Source: Ornithinimicrobium sp. CNJ-824
Lineage (GTDB): Bacteria > Actinomycetota > Actinomycetes > Actinomycetales > Dermatophilaceae
DNA: 64,000 nt
Assembly: GCF_001942405.1 (NCBI RefSeq)
Contig: NZ_MKKA01000008.1
Span: forward strand, 1-64,000
Direction of reading: 5' to 3'
Each line of letters starts with the position of its first letter. Within the stretch, counting starts at the first letter, position 1. The notes below the pieces were generated by a model. It worked only from the letters and a program-made list of their open reading frames with translations, searched no databases and was not told the origin of the DNA. The position numbers and the translations under genes are program-made. Of this stretch, positions 43,048 through 52,577 are shown in pieces.

Positions 43048-43745
43048 TCCTCGATCACCCCGGTGGAGGTGCCGGTGACGTCGAGGGCGCCGGGCAGCAG
43101 GTGGGCCGCCGGCTCGTCGTAGAAGACGCGGACGGGGTAGGCCCCGTGGAACAGCACGCTGGTCACCGACGCCAGGGAGCACTCCCGCCGGCGGGGGTGG
43201 TGCCACAGGCGTCGGCCGTCGATGGAGCGCCGCAGGATCCACACCGGCAGCTGGTGGCTGACCATGACCGCCTCGTGGCCCTCGGCCTGCCCGCGCACGT
43301 CGTCGAGCGCCGCGCGCATGCGGACGGCCACCTCGCGGTAGGGCTCGCCCCACGACGGGGTGAACGGGTTGACGTAGGCCGCCCAGTGCCGCGCCCGCCA
43401 CAGGGCGCCGTCGCCGCGGCCCACGGTGAGGCCCTCGAAGTGGTTGGTGGACTCCAGCAGCCGCTCGTCGGTCCCGACCGGCAGGTCGTGGGCGGCGGCG
43501 ATCGGGGCCGCCGTCTCCTGGGCCCGCTCCAGCGGCGAGGCGACGACGTGGGTGAGGTCGTGCTCGGTCAGCGACCCGGCCACGGCACGGGCCATCTCGT
43601 GCCCGCGCGCCGAGAGCCGGTAGCCCGGCAGCCGCCCGTAGAGGACCCCGGCGGGGTTCTCCACCTCCCCGTGCCGGACCACGTGGACGGTGGTGACCGG
43701 GGTGCCGTCGGGCAGGACGCGAGGTTCGCGGGCGGCGGAGGGCAT
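43044..43745 (-). CDS. Histidine phosphatase (phosphoglycerate-mutase-like) family protein
   Basis: The 233-residue protein has TVHVVRHGEVENPAGVLYGR with the phosphohistidine, HVVASPLERAQETAAPIA, and the second catalytic histidine in AVMVSHQLPVWIL. This gene regularly sits between hemL and the ccs genes in actinobacteria, but its substrate is unknown; the domain alone does not tell sugar-phosphate from other phosphatases. GTGA coupling to tlpA. Confidence 0.87.
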   Translation of the reverse strand: MPSAAREPRVLPDGTPVTTVHVVRHGEVENPAGVLYGRLPGYRLSARGHEMARAVAGSLTEHDLTHVVASPLERAQETAAPIAAAHDLPVGTDERLLESTNHFEGLTVGRGDGALWRARHWAAYVNPFTPSWGEPYREVAVRMRAALDDVRGQAEGHEAVMVSHQLPVWILRRSIDGRRLWHHPRRRECSLASVTSVLFHGAYPVRVFYDEPAAHLLPGALDVTGTSTGVIEE

Positions 43746-43787
43746 GGCCCGGAGTGTCCCACGGCATCCTGGGACGGGACTGGACGG

Positions 43788-45104
43788 TCAGGCGATGTCC
43801 GCGGCCGCCCCCTCGACCGCCTCGACGACGTTTGCGACCGCCTCCTCGTCGTGGCTCGCGGACACGAACCACGCCTCGTAGCAGCTGGGCGGCAGGTGCA
43901 CGCCGCGCCGCAGCATCGCGTGGAAGAACCGCCCGAAGCGCTCGGTGTCCTGGTCCCGCGCGTCGTCGTAGTCGCGTACCTCGCCCTCCCGGAGGAAGAC
44001 GCTGAACATCGAGCCGACCCGCTGGATCCGGTGGGGTATGCCGTGGCGCCCGAAGGAGTCGGCCACCGCTGCGGTCAGGGTGTCGGCGACCTCGTCCAGC
44101 CGGGCGTACACCTGCGGCGTGCAGGCCTGCAGGGTCGCCAGCCCGGCGGCGGAGGCGACCGGGTTCCCCGACAGCGTGCCGGCCTGGTAGACGGGACCGG
44201 ACGGGGCCAGCATCGCCATGACGTCCGCGCGCCCCCCGAAGGCCGCGGCCGGGAAGCCGCCGCCCATGACCTTGCCGAAGGTGAACAGGTCCGGCGGGCC
44301 CTCCTGCGGGACGCCCTCCAGCCCCAGCCAGCCTGCGGCCGAGACGCGGAAGCCGGTCATCACCTCGTCGCTGACCAGCAGCGCCCCGTGCCGCGCGGTG
44401 ATCCGCCGCAGCCCGGCGGTGAACCCCGGCGCGGGGGGCACGATGCCCATGTTGCCCGGCGCGGCCTCGGTGATGACCGCGGCGATGTCCGCCCCCCGCT
44501 CGGCGAAGGCGGCCTCGACCGCGTCGAGGTCGTTGTAGGGCAGCACGATCGTCTCCCCGGCGCTGCTGGGCGGCACCCCGGGCGAGTCGGGCAGCGCGAA
44601 GGTGGCCACCCCCGACCCCGCGGAGGCCAGCAGCGCGTCGACGTGCCCGTGGTAGCAGCCGGCGAACTTCACCACGACCGAGCGGCCGGTGAAGGCCCGG
44701 GCCAGCCGGATCGCGCTCATGGTCGCCTCCGTCCCGGAGTTGACCAGGCGCACCGACTCGACCGGGCGGACGCGGCGCACGATCTCCTCGGCGAGGGCCA
44801 CCTCGCGGGCGGTCGGGGCGCCGAAGGAGAACCCGTCCGTGGCCGCCTCGGTGACGGCCCGGAGCACGTCGGGGTGGGCGTGGCCAAGGATCATCGGGCC
44901 CCAGGAGCAGACCAGGTCGACGTAGCGGCGGCCGTCGGCGTCCACCAGCCACGGACCTGAGCCGGACGCCATGAACCGAGGGGTGCCGCCCACCGAGCCG
45001 AAGGCCCGGACCGGGGAGTTCACCCCGCCGGGGATGACGGCGCGGGCGCGCTCGAGCAGGGCCTGGCTGGCGGGAGCCTCGTCGGGGTATGCGGTGCCAC
45101 TCAT
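43788..45104 (-). CDS. hemL: Glutamate-1-semialdehyde 2,1-aminomutase
   Basis: The 438-residue fold-type I PLP enzyme shows [72 protein letters not shown] and the PLP lysine in [18 protein letters not shown]. It converts glutamate semialdehyde from HemA into 5-aminolevulinate. ATG 45104 is the start; the longer frame upstream is out of the family alignment. Confidence 0.94.
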   Translation of the reverse strand: MSGTAYPDEAPASQALLERARAVIPGGVNSPVRAFGSVGGTPRFMASGSGPWLVDADGRRYVDLVCSWGPMILGHAHPDVLRAVTEAATDGFSFGAPTAREVALAEEIVRRVRPVESVRLVNSGTEATMSAIRLARAFTGRSVVVKFAGCYHGHVDALLASAGSGVATFALPDSPGVPPSSAGETIVLPYNDLDAVEAAFAERGADIAAVITEAAPGNMGIVPPAPGFTAGLRRITARHGALLVSDEVMTGFRVSAAGWLGLEGVPQEGPPDLFTFGKVMGGGFPAAAFGGRADVMAMLAPSGPVYQAGTLSGNPVASAAGLATLQACTPQVYARLDEVADTLTAAVADSFGRHGIPHRIQRVGSMFSVFLREGEVRDYDDARDQDTERFGRFFHAMLRRGVHLPPSCYEAWFVSASHDEEAVANVVEAVEGAAADIA

Positions 45105-45126
45105 GGGCCCCAGCCTGCCACCTCGC

Positions 45127-45627
45127 TCAGGCGGCGTCGCCCGCCTGGTCCTCGGAGGCCCGGTTGGCCCGGACGACGCGTCGCATCTGCTCCCCGTGCG
45201 CCAGCAGGTGGTCGCGGTCGAGGTGGTCCAGCAGCGCCGCGCGGACGCTGGCGACGTGCACCGGGGCGAGCCGGCGCACCACGGCATACCCCTCGTCGGT
45301 GAGGCTGAGCACCACCCCCCGGCGGTCGTCGGCGGTGGGCAGCCGCCGCACCCAGCCCCGGCGCTCCAGCCGGGAGGCGGTGTGGCTGACCCGGCTGCGG
45401 GACTGCACGACCAGGTCGGCCAGCTCGGCCATCCGCCGGCGCCGGTCGGGGGCCTCGGCGACCATGGAGAGCAGCTCGTACTCCCCCAGGCTGACCCCGT
45501 GCGGCGCCAGGGCCTCCTCCATCGCCAGCGTCACCAGGTGCGTCCCGCGCAGGATCGCACGCCAGGCGCGTTGCTCGTCGTCGTCGAGCCAGCGCACCTC
45601 ACGGGTGGCGTCGTCGTCCTCGGTCAT
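45127..45627 (-). CDS. MarR-family regulator inside the heme operon
   Basis: The 166-residue winged-helix protein has [40 protein letters not shown] and [23 protein letters not shown] 45627 lies 29 bases inside the end of hemB, so the two genes share sequence in different frames. It may regulate the operon or an unlinked target; no operator was identified. Confidence 0.85.
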   Translation of the reverse strand: MTEDDDATREVRWLDDDEQRAWRAILRGTHLVTLAMEEALAPHGVSLGEYELLSMVAEAPDRRRRMAELADLVVQSRSRVSHTASRLERRGWVRRLPTADDRRGVVLSLTDEGYAVVRRLAPVHVASVRAALLDHLDRDHLLAHGEQMRRVVRANRASEDQAGDAA

Positions 45628-46642
45628 CGTCCTCCCCCTGGAGCAGTCGGGCCGCCTCCACCGCATGGTAGGTGAGCACGATCGAGGCACCCGCCCGGCG
45701 GATCGAGGTGAGCGTCTCCAGCACCATCCGGTCGCGGTCGATCCACCCCTGGGCCGCCGCAGCCTCGATCATGGCATACTCCCCGCTCACCTGGTAGGCG
45801 GCCACCGGCACGTCCGAGACGGCGGCCACGTCGGCCACCACGTCCAGGTAGGGCAGCGCCGGCTTGACCATGACCAGGTCCGCCCCCTCCGCCAGGTCGA
45901 GGCGCAGCTCGCGCAGGCTCTCCGTGCGGTTGGCGGGGTCCTGCTGGTAGGTCGCCCGGTCGCCGCGGAGGCTGGAGCCGACGGCCTCCCGGAACGGCCC
46001 GTACGCGGCGGAGGCGTACTTGGCGGTGTAGGCCAGCACGGCGACGTCCTGGTGCCCGGCGGCGTCGAGCGCCTCCCGGACGACGCGCACCTGCCCGTCC
46101 ATCATCCCGCTGGGGCCTACGACGTGGGCCCCGGCCCGGGCCTGCTCGACCGCCATCACGGCGTAGCGCTCCAGCGTGGCGTCGTTGTCGACCCGTCCCT
46201 GGTCGTCCAGCACCCCGCAGTGCCCGTGGTCGGTGAACTCGTCCAGGCACAGGTCGCTCATGAGGACCGTCTCGTCCCCCAGCTCGGCACGCAGGGACCG
46301 CAGGGCCCGGTTGAGCACCCCGTCGGGGTCCGTGCCGCAGCTGCCGGTGGCGTCCTTGTCGTCCTCGGCGGGGACCCCGAAGACCATGATCCCGCCGACC
46401 CCTGCCGCGACCGCCTCGGACGCCGCACGCAGGAGGGAGTCCGGGGTGTGCTGGACGACGCCGGGCATGGAGGTGATCCCCCGGGGCTCGGGGATGCCGT
46501 CGCGCACGAAGACCGGCAGCACGAGCTCTGCGGGGTGCACCCGGGTCTGGGCGACCAGGCGGCGCACCGCAGGGGTGGTGCGCAGCCGTCTTGGCCGCTC
46601 GTGCGGCCGGGCGAGCGGGCCGGCGGCCGCGCGCCCGGTCAT
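45599..46642 (-). CDS. hemB: Delta-aminolevulinic acid dehydratase (porphobilinogen synthase)
   Basis: The 347-residue TIM-barrel enzyme contains the Schiff-base lysines in [15 protein letters not shown] and [16 protein letters not shown], with [17 protein letters not shown] near the metal site. It condenses two ALA into porphobilinogen. ATGA overlap with the hemD fusion gene upstream and a 29-base overlap with marR downstream. Confidence 0.95.
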   Translation of the reverse strand: MTGRAAAGPLARPHERPRRLRTTPAVRRLVAQTRVHPAELVLPVFVRDGIPEPRGITSMPGVVQHTPDSLLRAASEAVAAGVGGIMVFGVPAEDDKDATGSCGTDPDGVLNRALRSLRAELGDETVLMSDLCLDEFTDHGHCGVLDDQGRVDNDATLERYAVMAVEQARAGAHVVGPSGMMDGQVRVVREALDAAGHQDVAVLAYTAKYASAAYGPFREAVGSSLRGDRATYQQDPANRTESLRELRLDLAEGADLVMVKPALPYLDVVADVAAVSDVPVAAYQVSGEYAMIEAAAAQGWIDRDRMVLETLTSIRRAGASIVLTYHAVEAARLLQGEDDDRGRRRHP

Positions 46643-48299
46643 CGGCGGGACCGGGTCCGCCGCCCGGCGGTGCGGCGCTGGCTGGGACGCAGCACGGGCT
46701 GCCCCTCGGCCCGGGCCCGGGCAGCCACCTCACGGGCGTGCTGGGCCAGGGCGTCCACGAGCATCGTGGCGCTGGGCTCGGGCGGGACCACGTCCACCCG
46801 CAGCCCGTGCTCCTCGGCGGTCCTCGCCGTCGCCGGGCCGATGCAGGCGATGATCGTGCTCGGGTGCGGCTTGCCGGCGATGCCGACGAGGTTGCGCACC
46901 GTCGAGGATGAGGTGAAGCAGACCGCGTCGAAGGCTCCACCCTTGATCGACTCCCGCACGGGGGCGGGCGGCGGCGCGGCGCGCACGGTCCGGTAGGCGG
47001 TGACGTCGTCGACCTCCCAGCCGACCTCCTGCAGCCCGGCGACGAGGGTCTCGGTGGCGATGTCGGCGCGGGGCAGGAACACCCGGTTGATGGGGTCGAG
47101 CACGTCGTCGTAGGGCGGCCACTCCTCGAGCAGGCCGAGCGCCGACTGCTCCCCCTGGGGGACGAGGTCCGGCTCCAGCCCCCACTCGCGCAGGGCGGCG
47201 GCCGTCACCCCGCCCACGGCGGCGATCTTGAGCCCGGCGAAGGCGCGGGCGTCCAGGCCCAGGGCCTCGAACTTCTCCCGCACGGCCCGCACCGCGTTGA
47301 CCGAGGTGAACCCGATCCACTCGTAGCGTCCGGTGACCAGCCCCTTGACGGCCCGGTCCATCTGCTGGGGGGGTGCGCGGGGGGCTCCACGCTGATGGTG
47401 GGCACCACCGAGGAGGTGGCCCCGTAGGCCGCGATCCGCTCGGTCATGCTCACCGACTGCTCCTTGGTGCGCGGCACGAGGATGGACCAGCCGAAGAGCG
47501 GCTTGGTCTCGTACCACGACAGCTCGGCGCGCAGCTCGACCTGGCGACCCACGACCGCGACCGAGGCGTCGGGGCAGTCCGGGCAGCCCCGCTCCAGCGC
47601 CTGGATCGCCCCCGCCAGGGTGGTGACCTTGGTGTGCTGGGTCGTGGTGGTGCCGTGCTCGGTCAGCGCCACCGGGCTGTCCGTCGGCCGGCCGGCGTCG
47701 AGCAGCCCCTGCAGCGCCTGCCGGAGCGGGTCGCCGGAGCCGAGGACCACGACGGTGATGTCGTCGCGGGCCGACAGCGACCAGTCGACACCGGACTCCC
47801 CGGCAGTGATCATGTGCAGCTCGCCGCCACCCTCGGAGGTGGTCAGCGGGACCCCGGCGTAGGCCGGGACCGACCAGGCGGTGCTCACGCCGGGGACGAT
47901 CTCGAAGGGCACGCCCGCGTCCCGGCAGGCGAGGGCCTCGGCGGCCAGCCCGCTGAAGGCGCTGGGGTCGCCGTCCATGAGCCGCACGACCAGGTGCGAC
48001 GGTGCGTCGAAGGCGGCGGCGGCGCGCACGAGCAGCTCGCACCGGCGCCTCTCGGTCGGGGACGGACCGTCCAACTCGTCGGCGACGACGAGGTCGACGT
48101 CCTCCCGCGTCCACGCGGCGAGCTGGTCGGCCTGCGCGGCGGTGTCGAGGACGACCACGTCGGCGGCGGCCAGGTAGTCCCGGGCGCGCACGGTGAGCAG
48201 GCCGGGATCACCCGGTCCGGCGCCGACGAAGGCGACGCGTCCGCAGGTGGCGGGCCGCGTCTCGGCGGCCGTGTCGATCGGGGCGGCGTCGGTGCTCAC
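46639..48299 (-). CDS. hemD: Fused uroporphyrinogen-III C-methyltransferase/synthase, frame broken by one base
   Basis: The N-terminal half (from GTG 48299) is SUMT/CobA-like: [37 protein letters not shown] and [20 protein letters not shown]. The C-terminal half is HemD-like: [14 protein letters not shown] text ([20 protein letters not shown]), then [20 protein letters not shown]. The junction at about 47370 falls in a C7 tract; C8 restores [13 protein letters not shown]. The fusion is typical of actinobacteria. HemD closes the tetrapyrrole ring; the methylase half may lead to siroheme or be vestigial. Confidence 0.9.
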
Positions 48300-48302
48300 T
48301 TC

Positions 48303-49298
48303 TCACGCTCCGGTGAAGAGGGACCCCCCGGCCGCGGCGTCGTCGCTGCGGCCGACCACGGGGTCGGGACGGGACAGCAGGTGCTCGGCCACCTCGTAGC
48401 CGAGCGCGACCGGGTCGGACCCGGTCTCCGCGTGGCGGCGGGGGACGTCCCCCAGGGCCACGAAGGCGGTGAGGGCCAGGGCGCCGTCGGCGCCGGCCCG
48501 GGCGAGGGCGCCGACGGGTGCGGTGCAGCCCGCCTCGAGGCGGGCGAGGACCGCCCGCTCGGCCGTGACGGCGGCCCGGGTGGGGGCGTCCTCCAGGACG
48601 TCGCGCAGGAAGCGGGCGAGGGGCCGGTCGTCCTCCCGGCACTCCACCGCCAGCGCGCCCTGACCCGCGGCGGGGAGCATCACGTCGGGGTCGAGACGGT
48701 CGGTGGCCTCGCCCGCCCGACCGAGCCGGGACAGGCCGGCGCAGGCCAGGACGACGGCGTCGAGCTGCCCGTCGCGCACCAGGCCGATGCGGGTGCCGAC
48801 GTTGCCCCGGATGTCGCGCACGTCCAGGTCCGGCCGGGCCAGGGCCAGCTGGGCCGCCCGCCGCGGCGACCCGGTGCCGACCGAGGCCCCCCTGGGCAGG
48901 GCGTCCAGCGTCAGGCCGTCGCGCGCGACGAGGGCGTCGCGGGGGTCCTCCCGCTCCGGGACGGCGGCCACGACCAGGCCGGGCTCGGCCGCGGTGGGCA
49001 GGTCCTTGAGCGAGTGCACCGCCAGGTCGACCTCGCCCGCACGCAGCGCGTCCCGCAGGGCCGAGGCGAAGACGCCGGTGCCGCCGATCTGCCGCAGGCT
49101 GGCCCGGGACACGTCGCCCTCGGTCCGCACGTGCACGAGCTCGACCCGGACGCCGGCGGCCCGCAGCCGGTCGGCGACCCAGCCGGACTGGCTGGTCGCC
49201 AGGGCGCTGGCCCGGGTGCCGAGGCGCAGGGGGCGGTCGGGCAGGTCGTGGCCGGAGGTGCTGACCGCTGTCGCGGGCGTCGTCGTGGTCGTCGTCAT
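48303..49298 (-). CDS. hemC: Porphobilinogen deaminase
   Basis: The 331-residue protein has LRLGTRASALATSQSGWVAD, DLAVHSLKDLPTAAEPGLVV with the catalytic aspartate region, GASVGTGSPRRAAQL, and the dipyrromethane-binding cysteine in RLEAGCTAPVGALA. It polymerises four porphobilinogens into hydroxymethylbilane. ATGA overlap with hemA. Confidence 0.95.
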   Translation of the reverse strand: MTTTTTTPATAVSTSGHDLPDRPLRLGTRASALATSQSGWVADRLRAAGVRVELVHVRTEGDVSRASLRQIGGTGVFASALRDALRAGEVDLAVHSLKDLPTAAEPGLVVAAVPEREDPRDALVARDGLTLDALPRGASVGTGSPRRAAQLALARPDLDVRDIRGNVGTRIGLVRDGQLDAVVLACAGLSRLGRAGEATDRLDPDVMLPAAGQGALAVECREDDRPLARFLRDVLEDAPTRAAVTAERAVLARLEAGCTAPVGALARAGADGALALTAFVALGDVPRRHAETGSDPVALGYEVAEHLLSRPDPVVGRSDDAAAGGSLFTGA

Positions 49299-50688
49299 GG
49301 ACGGGCCCCCCTGTCCGCGGGCGAGGAGGGGAGCGACGCCTCCGAGATCGGTGCGGCGGTCACCTCGGGCGGCGCGGTGCGCACGACCGCCGGCTCCGCC
49401 GGGTCGAGGTCGAACAGCTCCCGGAGGGCCTGCCCGTAGTCGGCCGGCTCACCACCGTGCTGCAGCTCCTTGACCCGCACCGAGGGGGTGTGGAGGAGCT
49501 TGTCGACCACCCGTTGCACGGTCCGGCGCACCTCGGCCCGCTCGTCCTGGGCCAGGTGCGGCACCCGCTGGTCGAGCCGGACCATCTCCTGGTCGACGAC
49601 CCGGGCGGCCTGGGCACGGAGGGCGGCCAGCGTGGGGCCGAGGCGGGCGGCCCGACGCTCGGTCAGGTAGGTGGCGACCTCGGCGGTGACCAGGTCGCGC
49701 ACGGCCTCCACCGCCACGCGGTCGCCGGACCCGGAGGCTGCGCCGCCGCCGGACCCGGACGTCATCTCGCGCTGGAGGTCGGCCAGCGCCCACAGCCGCA
49801 CGCCGTCGATCCCGGTCACCGCCGGGTCCACGTCGCGCGGGAGGGCCAGGTCGAGCAGCACGGCGGGGCTGTCCACCCGTCCGGCGCCGGCGCGCGCCTC
49901 CTGCAGGGCGTCGGCCTCCAGGACGTGGCCGACCGCACCGGTGCAGGTCACCACGAGGTCGGCGCCCGCGGCCAGGTCCAGCACGTCCACCCAGTCGCCG
50001 GTGCCCGCCCCGTGCTCGCCGGCCAGGCGGTCGGCCCGGGCGGCCGTGCGGTTGACCACGGTGAGGTCCCGGACACCGGCCCGCGCCAGCGTGGCCACGG
50101 CGAGGCCGGACATGGCCCCGGCGCCGACGACGACCGTGCGGGCACCGGCCAGGTCGGGCAGGACGGTGGCCGCCAGGTCGAGCCCCGTGCTCACCAGCGA
50201 CCGGGACACCTCGTCGATGGTGGTCTCGGCGTGGGCCCGCTTGCCCACCCGCAACGCCTGCTGCAGCAGCGGGTTGAGCACCGGCCCCACCCGCCCGTCC
50301 TGCTGGGCGGAGGCCAGCGCGTCGCGCAGCTGCCCCAGGATCTGGCTCTCGCCGACGGCCATCGAGTCCAGGCCGCAGCGACCCCGAACAGGTGGCTGAC
50401 CGCCCGCTCGTCGTAGTGGACGTAGAGGTGGGGGTTCAGCTGCTCGCGCGGGATCCCGGTGAGCTCGCACATGCGCTCCCCCACCTCGGTGAGGGCACCG
50501 TGGAAGGTGCCGGCCTCGACGACGACCTCGAGCCGGTTGCAGGTGGCCAGGACCAGGGCCTCCTCGACGTGCTCCCCGGCACCGACCCGGGAGGCGAGGT
50601 CGCGCGCGCCCTCGGGGCCCAGCGCGGCCCGCTCGAGCAGGTCCATGGGGGCGGTGCGGTGGGACAGCCCCACGACGAGGACGCTCAT
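49295..50688 (-). CDS. hemA: Glutamyl-tRNA reductase, frame broken by one base
   Basis: ATG 50688 gives MSVLVVGLSHRTAPMDLLER and the catalytic cysteine in ALVLATCNRLEVVVEAG. The frame breaks at about 50378 (HLFGVAA to GLDSMAVGESQILGQL) and continues with the NADPH domain (ARTVVVGAGAMSGLAVATLA) and the dimerisation helices to 49295. One added base joins the parts into about 464 residues. HemA commits glutamyl-tRNA to tetrapyrroles, as the first heme gene after rex. Confidence 0.92.
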
Positions 50689-51350
50689 CCCACGTCCTCC
50701 CCGTCGGCCGTGGACAGGGCCTGCTGGTGCTCGTGGAAGGCCAGGATGGCCAGCTCGGCGGCCAGGTCGACGGCCCGCACGTGCACCGTCGGCGGCACCC
50801 TCAGGACGGCGGGGGCGAAGTTGAGGATCGACCGGACCCCGCCCTCGACGAGAGCGTCGGCCACCTCCTGGGCGGCGCCGGCCGGGGTGGTGATCACGCC
50901 CACGCCCGCCCGGGTCGACCCGGGCGTGAGCCGGTCCATGGTGGTCACGGTCAAGCCGTCGATCCGTCGGCCCACGACGGCCGGGTCGGTGTCCACGAGG
51001 GCGGTGACCTGGAAGCCACGGGTGGTCAGGCCCCCGTAGGAGGCCAGGGCCCGCCCCAGGTTGCCCATGCCCACGATGACCACCGGTCGGGTTCGGCTCA
51101 GGCCCAGCTCGGCGGCGATCTGGTCCGACAGCCGGGGGACGTCGTAGCCGACTCCGCGCACGCCGTAGGAACCCAGGCTGGAGAGGTCCTTGCGCACCTG
51201 GGCCGACCGTACGCCGCTGAGGTCCGCCAGCTCCTCGCTCGACACCGACGCCCGACCCTCGTCCCCCAGGGAGGTCAGGGCCCGCAGGTAGCCGGGCAGT
51301 CGCCCGACGGTGGCCTCCGGTACCCCGCGTCGGGTGGGCTCGGCCGTCAT
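50685..51350 (-). CDS. rex: Redox-sensing transcriptional repressor Rex
   Basis: The 221-residue protein has an N-terminal winged helix (LTSLGDEGRASVSSEELADL and SAQVRKDLSSLGSYGVRGVG), then a Rossmann domain with VVIVGMGNLGRALASYGG that binds NADH/NAD+, and the C-terminal domain-swap helix (LAAELAILAFHEHQQAL). It heads the hemA operon with an ATGA overlap, so heme synthesis is tied to redox state. A GATATAAGG element at 51393-51400 (minus strand) is the probable -10. I see no clear Rex palindrome in the short upstream region. Confidence 0.93.
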   Translation of the reverse strand: MTAEPTRRGVPEATVGRLPGYLRALTSLGDEGRASVSSEELADLSGVRSAQVRKDLSSLGSYGVRGVGYDVPRLSDQIAAELGLSRTRPVVIVGMGNLGRALASYGGLTTRGFQVTALVDTDPAVVGRRIDGLTVTTMDRLTPGSTRAGVGVITTPAGAAQEVADALVEGGVRSILNFAPAVLRVPPTVHVRAVDLAAELAILAFHEHQQALSTADGEDVG

Positions 51351-51436
51351 GGGCGCAGCGGCTCCTCTCGGATGACTGACGTCGAGCGGGGCCTTATATC
51401 AGACCGGGACCGACGCTCGACGAGGACCCCCTCACT

Positions 51437-51769
51437 CTAGGGTCGTCGCCGCCGTCGGACCAAAACGCGGGCCGGGAGGCTCCGACCCGCGGGCCCCACG
51501 GCGGCCCGCACGGTGCGCTCGTCCACCCGCCAGTGGGCGACCTCCCTCCCGTCGACGAGCAGCACGGGCACGAGGGCCGTCCACCGTTCGCGGGCGCCGC
51601 CGGGCACCGGGCCCACGTCCAGATCGACGAGGTGCACCGGGACCTCCGGCCCGACGGCCCGTCGGACCACGTCGATCATCTCCTGGCACAGGTGGCAGCC
51701 CTGCCGGGTCACCACCTCCACCCGGGGGCCGGACCCGGCCCGCGGCGCGGACGGGCGCCACCACGGCAT
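51437..51769 (-). CDS. Glutaredoxin-like protein
   Basis: The 110-residue protein starts MPWWRPSAP and has VEVVTRQGCHLCQEMIDVVR with a CxxC active site, VPVHLVDLDVGPVPG and VPVLLVDGREVAHWRV, the thioredoxin-fold layout of the DUF836/glutaredoxin group. ATG 51769 lies within the octamer GGTATGCC and after GGAGCAG. Its partner is unknown; mycothiol-dependent chemistry would be usual in this phylum. Confidence 0.8.
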   Translation of the reverse strand: MPWWRPSAPRAGSGPRVEVVTRQGCHLCQEMIDVVRRAVGPEVPVHLVDLDVGPVPGGARERWTALVPVLLVDGREVAHWRVDERTVRAAVGPAGRSLPARVLVRRRRRP

Positions 51770-51830
51770 ACCTGCTCCTTCCGGGACAGCACGACGGCGC
51801 CGCCCGGGGGCGACGCCGTCACAGGGCTCG

Positions 51831-51856
51831 GGCCACGACCGCACCCGGTCGTGGCC
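51831..51856 (-). terminator. Terminator after the bS22 gene
   Basis: GGCCACGACC (51831-51840) and GGTCGTGGCC (51847-51856) form a perfect ten-base-pair stem with loop GCACCC, starting seven bases beyond the bS22 stop. It separates that gene from the glutaredoxin gene. Confidence 0.75.
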
Positions 51857-51862
51857 GTTCGC

Positions 51863-51961
51863 TCACTTCTTGTTGCGACGCTGGTGACGCGTCTTGCGCA
51901 GCAGCTTGCGGTGCTTCTTCTTCGCCATCCGCTTGCGGCGCTTCTTGATCACAGAGCCCAT
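51863..51961 (-). CDS. Small ribosomal protein bS22 (AURKAIP1/COX24 domain)
   Basis: The minus strand from ATG 51961 encodes just 32 residues, MGSVIKKRRKRMAKKKHRKL then LRKTRHQRRNKK, almost entirely lysine and arginine. This is the actinobacterial bS22 protein seen in mycobacterial 30S structures. AAGGACG is a suitable ribosome binding site. The neighbourhood (HTH excisionase-like gene and proC nearby, heme genes downstream) matches the mycobacterial Rv0500-Rv0512 region. Confidence 0.93.
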   Translation of the reverse strand: MGSVIKKRRKRMAKKKHRKLLRKTRHQRRNKK

Positions 51962-52165
51962 GGGCCGTCCTTCGTCTCGATGGTCGGGTCGTGCCTCGGC
52001 GTCACGCGGGGCGACCGGCCAGGGTCGCGGCCCAGGCACCGGCAGGTGACGGCACCGGCGACGGCATCGCTGCCACGCTCACCCGCACGACGAACCGGCC
52101 CAGCCTAGCGCGCGGGTCCACCCTGCCCCAAACGGCGCAGCCACGCCGACCACGGGGCGGACACC

Positions 52166-52185
52166 CCGGGGCCGGCCGGCCCCGG
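52166..52185. terminator. Perfect 20-base palindrome after the HTH gene
   Basis: Positions 52166-52185 (CCGGGGCCGGCCGGCCCCGG) are identical to their own reverse complement and lie 11 bases beyond the stop of the HTH gene. A GC-rich hairpin terminator is the likely role. Confidence 0.5.
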
Positions 52186-52196
52186 CGGGCCGCCGC

Positions 52197-52397
52197 TCAG
52201 GCGGTGCCGTGGTAGGAGTCCTGCAGGTAGTCGTGGACCGCCTTCTCCGGGACCCGGAAGGAGCGTCCCACCCGCACCGCGGGGAGCTCGCCGGAGTGCA
52301 CCAGCCGGTACACCGTCATCTTGGACACGCGCATCACCGCGGCCACCTCGGCCACGGTCATGAACGTCATCTCGCCGAGCTGACGCTCTTCAGCCAT
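52197..52397 (-). CDS. BldC/excisionase-type MerR-like HTH protein
   Basis: The 66-residue protein (MAEERQLGEMTFMTVAEVAAVM, RVSKMTVYRLVHSGELPAVR, then VGRSFRVPEKAVHDYL) is a single winged HTH_17 domain. It corresponds to the conserved actinobacterial gene next to bS22 and proC (Rv0500A in M. tuberculosis). It should bind DNA, probably cooperatively like BldC; targets are unknown. There is no phage context, so it is not an excisionase. Confidence 0.88.
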   Translation of the reverse strand: MAEERQLGEMTFMTVAEVAAVMRVSKMTVYRLVHSGELPAVRVGRSFRVPEKAVHDYLQDSYHGTA

Positions 52398-52577
52398 TAG
52401 GACGCTTCCCGTCTCTTCGGTATAGACGTGGGAACGGTCGCGGCTTCCCCTCCGGCCCGCCTCCACGTGTGCTGTCGAAGACACACTAGGGGCAGAAGTG
52501 GGTGCAGGGGAAGTCCGGGACCCCGGTGTCCAGCGCGACACGCGGGACGGGGCGGACGGGACGGGAGGGACGGCCGG

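Noticed and set aside
47373..49439. 688-codon plus-strand ORF opposite hemD/hemC
   Set aside because: Antisense shadow with no motifs; hemC and the SUMT domain on the minus strand are unmistakable.
51351..51440. Rex autoregulatory operator upstream of rex
   Set aside because: No TTGTGAA-N4-TTCACAA-like palindrome is visible; only a TATAAG -10 and a long GTCGAGC...GCTCGAC repeat.
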